Below are positions 58,169 through 64,000 of a stretch of 64,000 nt of DNA, piece after piece. Source of the stretch: Oreohelix idahoensis (Eukaryota; Mollusca; Gastropoda; Stylommatophora; Oreohelicidae). A model generated the notes under the pieces. The model was not told the DNA's origin. It was given only the letters and a program-made list of their open reading frames with translations, and did no database searches. The stretch spans positions 124,001 to 188,000 of the forward strand of contig JAMPIV010013748.1 of assembly GCA_024509875.1 (NCBI GenBank), written 5' to 3'. The translations under genes and the position numbers were made by a program. The number at the start of each line of letters is the position of its first letter. Position 1 is the first letter of the stretch.

Positions 58169-58680
58169 TCCAGCATCGAGAGACGGGGTGACCAGTTCCC
58201 TTCCCCGCTGCCTTCAACTCAAAGTCAAGTACTCATTTACAGCTGGAGCCGCGGTAGCGCAGGGGTTAGTGCACTGGCTTCCTAGCTCGGTGGTCCATGG
58301 TTCGATCCCCAGTTGAGGTGGGATTTTTTTAGACCGCAAACGGCTCCGGGGTCGACCCAGCCTAATGAATTGGGTACCAGAACAACTGCGGGAAGGTTAA
58401 GGCGAACAGCGTGATGCTGACCACATCAGCTCTAGTGTTCCGATGGTCAAGAAAATATGGGCCTAACACCGTATTCCCAATATGCCTCAATGGGCGTGTA
58501 ACGGGATCCTTTACCCTTTCTACCTATTGAGAGACGGGGTGACCAGTTGCCTTCCCCGCTGCCTTTTCCTTCACTAACTCAAAGTCAGGTACTCATTTAC
58601 AGCTGGAGCGTGTCGGTACCGTGATTCGAACCCGGCACCTTTGCGTTCTAACCACTCTGTCAGTCGGACGCGCAGCTTGT
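58165..58680 (-). mobile_element. tRNA-headed SINE, GACAGAGTGGTTAGA family, split
   Basis: On the minus strand: GACTGACAGAGTGGTTAGAA (A box), GGGTTCGAATCAC (B box), then CTCCAGCTGTAAATGAGTAC and ACTTTGAGTTA. It is interrupted at 58245-58515 by the other SINE, with about 75 bp of its own body present on both sides, too long for an ordinary TSD. Related copy at 61003-61225. Confidence 0.75.
58245..58515 (+). mobile_element. tRNA-headed SINE, GCGCAGGGGTTAG family (copy 2)
   Basis: GGAGCCGCGGTAGCGCAGGG GTTAG is the A-box region and GGTTCGATCCCCAG the B box. The distal end is CAATGGGCGTGTAACGGGAT. Copies in reverse at 20178 and 61275. It sits inside a SINE of the other family. Confidence 0.85.
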
Positions 58681-58889
58681 AATCATGCTAAATCTGCAGG
58701 CCTGTCGCCAGGACGAAGTCCAGTCTTTTCCAGGTTGGCGCGGCAGCTCAGTATTTTCTGCTTGAGCTCAACCCCCTCTGGCCCGGTCAGACGTCGTGGA
58801 TCATCATGGGTTGAGCAGTTTTGGAGAATGTGTTCAGGGGTCTGAATTTCGGTTCCACATGGACATTCATTTCGTATGAGATATCCTGA

Positions 58890-59180
58890 GTCATGGATTC
58901 AGAACCCAGTCCCTGCAGACCCAAGCGGTACGATGGTTTGGCCATGTCTGCAGAATGGAAGAAGATCGGCTGCCACGGCAAATATGGTAAAAACCAAAAG
59001 CCAGGGATCCAGACCTCCAGGACGACCTAGAGTTCGTTTGGAGGACAACATTAGACAGTCTCTGAAGGACCATGGACTAGATTGGAACCAGGCCAAGAGG
59101 AAGACAGCCGACAGGATAGTATGGCGCACTCGCTGGCAAACCTCAACATCACAGGGTAGAAGAAGAACGATGAAGTAAGT
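58890..59180 (+). pseudogene. LINE C-terminal fragment
   Basis: Reads QGSRPPGRPRVRLEDNIRQS, LKDHGLDWNQAKRKTADRIV and WRTRWQTSTSQGRRR, the conserved GRPRxRWEDNI...DRxxWRxL...STSQGRRR ending of a LINE family. 5'-truncated. Confidence 0.75.
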
Positions 59181-59189
59181 ATTGTAACA

Positions 59190-59735
59190 GCGCGGCCGAG
59201 GGGAAGGACGGTGAACTAGACGCTGCCATATTGTGAATCCGTGTGGTGTGTAGTGCGGTGTGTTTGCACGTAACATACATTTCGTGAGCACGATTTATTA
59301 TGGAATTATAAATTTGAGGCGTTTTATATCATAATTGTAACCCATTAGATGTTGAAATGTATATTTTTCGTTCATTTTAATTGGATTTTGTTTAGTTTAA
59401 TAGTGGGTGTTTTGCAATGTGTCGAAGTGATACAGTTACTAATCCGTATAGATAACATTCGGGCAAAATGGCGGACCTTGTTCCACTATCCTTCCCATTT
59501 ACCAAAAGCTCTTGGGCCTTAATGGGATTTTAAAGATCTGTCAAAATGTGATAAAAATAGAATAAACTGTAAAGTATATGTACGTGTCTAAACAGTACTT
59601 GTGCAACTTTAATAACTTGTGATGTACACATGACAAAAGCACGATGTAAACATCATATAAAAACATAGTTTATAATTTGTTAAATGCTAATATTATCAAT
59701 CTTGAAGTAATAGATTGTTTTCCAGATCCTGTAAC
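59190..59735. other. CpG-bearing spacer, no firm feature
   Basis: Starts with a G+C-richer patch (AGCGCGGCCGAGGGGAAGGA) holding several CpGs, then turns AT-rich. Could be a promoter region for the candidate exon that follows; nothing proves it. Confidence 0.35.
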
Positions 59736-59742
59736 TGATTGA

Positions 59743-59830
59743 AAATGGTGACAGTAAAAGAAAAGGGTTGCCAAGTGTGTCGGAAGATTGGACTGAATGA
59801 TGGATGTGTCACGAAAGATGGCAGTTATGT
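59743..59830 (+). other. Candidate first coding exon, unidentified gene
   Basis: After GATTGTTTTCCAG (a good acceptor) comes ATGGTGACAGTAAAAGAAAA, reading MVTVKEKGCQVCRKIGLNDG, then CVTKDGSYV before a stop at 59832. CxxC then Cys suggests the beginning of a metal-binding module. No strong donor was found, so this may be chance. Confidence 0.25.
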
Positions 59831-59834
59831 TTAA

Positions 59835-60315
59835 GCCTAAAATTTTTTACTGTCTTGTGTTAAAACTTAATCAATTATGTTTTTATATCGTTTACAGTGT
59901 GCTTCTATCTTGTGTGGATCCCAAGTTATTAAAGTTTAAAGTTTCACAAGGACTTTATGGACACCCTAAATTTCGCCTTTAAGCGTAGCATAGGAGATGA
60001 TATCTCCTTTTTACTTTGGCCGGCCTGGCCAAGTCTCTCATCCGTATTTGGGTTCCTGGAGGGACGCGAACCGGTTTTCCCCGTAAAAAGCGGCCAAGCA
60101 CTTCCAAATTACATAACTTCCGTACTATTTACTATATTGACAGTTTTTAAAAGCATTCAAGGGAAGAAACACTATTTAGTAATCATTGACCAAAAGAGCG
60201 TGAAAATACACCAAATTATAAGTATAGGCAGAACATGGCGTGCTTCTCCAAAATGGAAACTTGAAGAATCACGCACATAGAGACACACTTAATCACACAC
60301 ATACAGACACATTAA
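59835..60315. other. No recognised feature
   Basis: Mixed sequence; short frames at 59797-59982 and 59957-60280 show no signature. Confidence 0.4.
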
Positions 60316-60317
60316 GT

Positions 60318-60320
60318 CTC

Positions 60321-60414
<94 letters not shown>
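60318..60414. repeat. (GA)n microsatellite
   Basis: About 97 bp of GA with a single AA interruption. Confidence 0.95.
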
Positions 60415-60417
<3 letters not shown>

Positions 60418-60419
60418 CA

Positions 60420-61000
60420 TGGAAGGCAGATGCGAGAATTCGTTGAAGTCATAGGCAAATACTTTCGTGAAAGTCAAGAGTTCATTATTGACTAAGGAAA
60501 GATGCGTTTCAAAAGTTAAAATTAAAAAAAATAAATAAATAAATAAAAACACGAAAAGGTATAGTGTGACTATTGTAATATGGAACTAAATTATCAAACG
60601 TCTCCGTCATTTGCGAAGAAATAAGAAATTTGTGAAATCCGAATAAAGTAGATAATTGGCCATATAAGGGATGATTATAATGGGTGCTCATGATAAAGTT
60701 CATTGAAAGCATAGTACATTGCGCGCCGTTTCCGTATTTTCCCGAAAAGCTAATGTGAATGTTTTAACACATAGAACAATGTGCCATGAAAAAATTTAAA
60801 GCATGCGCGCTATTTTAATGTGTGTTTAAAATTTAGTTTTCACGGTGCAGTGCGTACATTTCCGTATTTTTCCGAAAAGGTGGAGCTATTGTTTCACATA
60901 GGTTACAAAAGTGTCATTAAGAAACTCTATATATGACGACAGAATTTATAATTTTACATAGTATATTCAATTACAGCTATTTGTTATGGCATTACCTCTA
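60420..61000. other. No recognised feature, short internal duplication
   Basis: Two related stretches, TTTCCGTATTTTCCCGAAAA (about 60728) and TTTCCGTATTTTTCCGAAAA (about 60859), each follow GTGCAGTGCG- or TTGCGCGCCG-like words. Otherwise nothing. Confidence 0.45.
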
Positions 61001-61002
61001 CT

Positions 61003-61225
61003 CGCCCGATTGACAGAGTGGTTAGAGCGCTGATCTCTCGTGACAACAGTGCCGGTTTCGATTCACAGTCGACATGCTCCAGTTTGCTCAGCTGTAAATG
61101 GGTACCTGACTTTGCTCTTGAGTTAGGGAAGGAAAAAGCACCGAGGAAGGGAACTGCCCCCCCCACCTCTCGATGCTTGATTATACTAGTATAATGAAGT
61201 CTCTAACACTTCACTCCCCTACGGC
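61003..61225 (+). mobile_element. tRNA-headed SINE, GACAGAGTGGTTAGA family (copy 2)
   Basis: GATTGACAGAGTGGTTAGAG (A box) and CCGGTTTCGATTCACAGTCG (B box), then CAGCTGTAAATGGGTACCTG and a body shared with 58165-58680. Confidence 0.75.
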
Positions 61226-61274
61226 AGTATCTGCAATTGGACTACTTTTACATTGTTTTTTAAAAAGGAGGTCA

Positions 61275-61534
61275 AGGATCCCGTGACACGCCCATTGAGG
61301 CATATTGGGAATATAGTGTTAGGTCCATATTTTCTTGCCCATACATCGTACCAGGGTTGATGTGGTCAGCATCACGCCGGCCGCCTTTGACCTTCCCAGA
61401 GTTGCTCTAGTACCCAATTCATGAGGCTGGGTCGACCCCGGTGCCGTTTACGGTCTAAAAAATCCCACCTCAACTGGGGATCGAACCATGGACCACCGAG
61501 CTCGGAGGCTAGTGCACTAACCATTGCGCTACCT
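61275..61534 (-). mobile_element. tRNA-headed SINE, GCGCAGGGGTTAG family (copy 3)
   Basis: Reverse copy: CACGCCCATTGAGGCATATT at the distal end, GGGGATCGAACCATGGACCA at the B box, CACTAACCATTGCGCTACC at the A box. Confidence 0.82.
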
Positions 61535-61839
61535 TTTCATGGTAAATGGAAATTTAAAATTGTTTTTTTTTTTTTCTTCATAAAATGGTAGCTTCTCCAT
61601 ACTTTTAGTGGTGTTTATTTTTGGTATAAAAAAATTGACGCGGTTGGGAAAGCTTGGGGTACGTGAGTTTATATCTTAAGTTCATACTTCTGATACCTAA
61701 CTGTAGACAGGCAACATGATTTTTCTTCTTCTTCTTCAAATAAATAAGTACATAAATGAATAAAGGTAATTAACAGGTACTCGTTGGACATAAATGATGA
61801 CACTAGACAACAAAAAAGAAAATATAAGTGATAGGCTTA

Positions 61840-61885
61840 CCGGGAATCGAACCTAGGATCAACCAAACGGCGCCATCGCCTTGCT
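61840..61885 (-). repeat. tRNA-like B-box fragment
   Basis: GGCTTACCGGGAATCGAACC is the complement of a GGTTCGATTCCCGG B box. No complete cloverleaf could be drawn, so a SINE fragment is likelier than a tRNA gene. Confidence 0.35.
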
Positions 61886-61889
61886 GTGA

Positions 61890-62585
61890 CAGTACAACGT
61901 GAAAGGACGTTCAGCCAATTTTGCACCCTAAAAATGTGCATTATTGGCTGAGGTCATTCCCATGACACTCACACAACTATGGTATATAGGACCAGTGGAC
62001 GACTCAGACAGTTTAAAGACGCAATCACTAATATAACTTTCCTATCAGCAAGTATAGACGAAATAAAGGCCGAAATACTTGTGTCCAGTAATGTGTAGTG
62101 GAAGACGAATAACCTGTGCAATCCATGACATCCCCCTCTTGATTCTTGCTCCTTTGATGCCAGCTACGTTTTCGTGTAGCAGTGTGTCTTTTTTCGGTGG
62201 TTACCCGCATATAGACTTTTGCCTGGGCCATCGCATCTCTGGATCTAATCGACAGCAATCCGAGCATGTATCTCATTGTGATTTGAATGTGGGAAATGAA
62301 TATGTCTTCGCTGCTAATGCTGTTCTCTTCTGCATTCTGCTGGGTTAAACATTTTAGCTTTATGCTTCTAATTACCATAAATTATCTTAAGTGACATTTT
62401 CTTTAATGAAGTCCAGGCTCACCGCTAACGCGTTTTCCCTTAACCTGTTACAAAACATCTTGGTGTTACATTTTGACATGCGAATAACATTCAACCTTGG
62501 TGAGACTTTGCGTATCTTTCACAGACTCGTTTCAGGCCTGTTTTCGTTTGGCATAAAATGTGTGTGAGCCATCCCTTAATCGTAT
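61890..62585. other. No recognised feature
   Basis: Short frames on both strands (62028-62378, 62079-62348) have no signature. Confidence 0.4.
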
Positions 62586-62589
62586 CCAT

Positions 62590-63040
62590 GCGGGCAAGTC
62601 CGTTTCTTCATTCATAACCTTCCGCTCCCCAAGGAGCATAGGCCTTCAACAAACACATGCCAAGCCCTCCTGTCCTGTGCCATCATCTCAAGTTCTTTCC
62701 ACGTTTTCCTCACCATTGTCACCTCTGTTTCCAGCTCTCTTCTCCATGTGCTTCTTGGTCTACCTCTGTCTCTCTTGCCCTGGAGGTTCCAGAACAAGGA
62801 CTGCCTTGTAATGCTATCAACAGGTTTCCTCAGTGTGTGTCATATCCATTACCATCGTCTTCTTCTCATCTCTTGTTCCACTGACATTTGTCTAGTTCTT
62901 GTCATCAGTTCCACGTTGGTAACCTTGTCATACCATTTTAATCCCTCTATTCTACGCAAGCACCCATTTATGAAAGTCTGTAGCTATTTGGTTGTTGTCT
63001 TTGTTTTTCTCCGTGTTTCAGAGCCATATAATAGTACTGA
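62590..63040 (-). mobile_element. RTE-like LINE 3' end
   Basis: On the minus strand: FWNLQGKRDRGRPRSTWRRE, LETEVTMVRKTWKELEMMAQ, DRRAWHVFVEGLCS, followed by the GCGGAAGGTTATGAATGAAG end. One of the two best copies in the window (with 6630-7050). Confidence 0.8.
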
Positions 63041-63049
63041 CTTAACATT

Positions 63050-63588
63050 TGAGTTGAAGATTCTTATTTATGTGTGGATCCGATTTCTCTCGAGGATATT
63101 CTTGGTAATCTGCAATCTTGCTAAAACTACTAACCGCGATACAATTCTCATTTTCAGCAACGTCAGCATGAAACTTTGTGCTCTCAATTCAGCTAGGTCA
63201 GAATGACATTTACAGAGTTAAACACGTCGTCACCAATTTTGTTGCAAAAATATACGTGACGATAGACATGACGTGCTCTACGATGAGAGAAGTACATAAC
63301 TCATAGAACGATAATGAACTGGAATGTTGTTACAGAAATATAATTAAAGATTGAAATGCCATACTCTACGCAGAAAGAAAAACAGAACTCGCAGACAGAC
63401 AAGAGACTTAATTGTAGAAAACAAACGGCATTTGGGAAGGATCACTCACGGTATGGCGTCGAATCATGGTCACAAAAAAGCAGATTCACTTAAATGCCTA
63501 GGGACTGAGAGGGAGATAATCACTGTTCAGCGTCGAATCCTACCAATGTCTTGCTCCACCGGAAGCGGAAAGAATGAACAGTATTTTA
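63050..63588. other. No recognised feature
   Basis: Includes a Lys/Arg-rich 82-codon frame (63351-63599) without a family signature; probably a repeat piece. Confidence 0.4.
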
Positions 63589-63589
63589 A

Positions 63590-63712
63590 AAAAAAATAAA
63601 TTTTACCTCCTTTTAGCGAGGCGTGCACCGTTCAACCTAGACACTGTGTCCGTCAGTTATATTAGGGCACAGGTCCAAATATTAAAGACCTTGCTGTCAG
63701 GAACACATCTAT
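63590..63712 (-). mobile_element. Small dispersed element GGCGAGGCG (copy 3)
   Basis: TTTTACCTCCTTTTAGCGAG then GCGTGCACCGTTCAACCTAG and TTATATTAGGGCACAGGTCC, as at 49612. The preceding AAAAAAAATAAA may be a tail or target. Confidence 0.55.
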
Positions 63713-64000
63713 TAATTAACAATACATTTATTCGATGAGACCTAAATGTATCATAAAAGATAAAAGTACGGTAATTCTCGTTTGACCTGGGTTTTAAATA
63801 TTATATTTGTAAATACTGGTGTATTTAAAACGCCATGAACTATTACAGATTTAATCACAACATAACCCTCTTTAGATACATTTTACGGCGTAGATGGTAA
63901 CTTTACCGCTGGAGGAGCTGCAGGTTATAACCCTGATATAGAACGGAAAAACAAACCTGGCCATACAGGTACGGTCATTCACTAGATAACAAAGTTAGTA

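Noticed and set aside
58245..58320. A true tRNA gene
   Set aside because: A and B boxes are present but no seven-base acceptor stem pairs, and the block recurs with a shared 200-bp body; it is the head of a SINE. The same holds for 10660, 19670, 58640 and 61020.
60240..60552. Glu-Arg and Ser-Leu repeat frames
   Set aside because: Translation of the (GA)n tract.

Overview
This is eukaryotic, almost certainly invertebrate (bilaterian) nuclear DNA. It is AT-rich and packed with transposons, SINEs and microsatellites. The only host gene I can reconstruct is split by canonical GT/AG introns. I see no bacterial operons, CRISPR array or ordinary tRNA/rRNA gene. The repertoire (DD34D mariner, Gmr1-type Ty3/gypsy, BED-finger hAT, RTE-like LINE tails, several tRNA-headed SINEs) fits a mollusc, arthropod or similar genome; I cannot name the species.

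Host gene: eight exons on the minus strand, from a signal-peptide exon at 46.8 kb down to 0.7 kb, encode the N-terminal part of a prosaposin-like protein (signal peptide, saposin-A domain, one saposin-B domain, start of a second). All seven junctions agree in phase. The gene runs off the left edge. Its exons total only about 0.7 kb spread over 46 kb, because the introns, above all the 28.5-kb intron 1, are filled with mobile DNA.

Layout. 0-11 kb: exons 8 to 4 separated by LINE 3' ends, SINEs, a piggyBac-like MITE and a pogo/Tigger-like MITE. 11.7-13.9 kb: a decayed mariner inside a (TA)n tract, then GA/GACA repeats. 14-21 kb: exons 3 and 2, relic mariner and LINE pieces, a hAT-like MITE and SINEs. 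21.5-23.1 kb: a 31-bp satellite that grew out of a LINE coding segment. 23.7-43.9 kb: two nested Gmr1-type LTR retrotransposons, with integrase ahead of reverse transcriptase. The inner one (B) has an intact 1443-codon ORF. The outer one (A) is split by B and by a hAT-like insertion that itself carries a SINE-like insertion. 43.9-46.0 kb: a 50/42-bp satellite. 46.8 kb: exon 1.

Right third (47-64 kb): no firmly supported host gene. It contains a 4.7-kb hAT transposon with a broken BED-finger transposase inserted in a LINE copy, nested tRNA-SINEs, LINE tails, a (GA)n tract and degenerate tandem repeats. A possible first coding exon of a plus-strand gene lies near 59.75 kb.

The window is mainly a record of insertion layers: SINE in LINE, LTR element in LTR element, hAT in LTR element, SINE in hAT, mariner in microsatellite. 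Target-site duplications often allow insertion events to be ordered.
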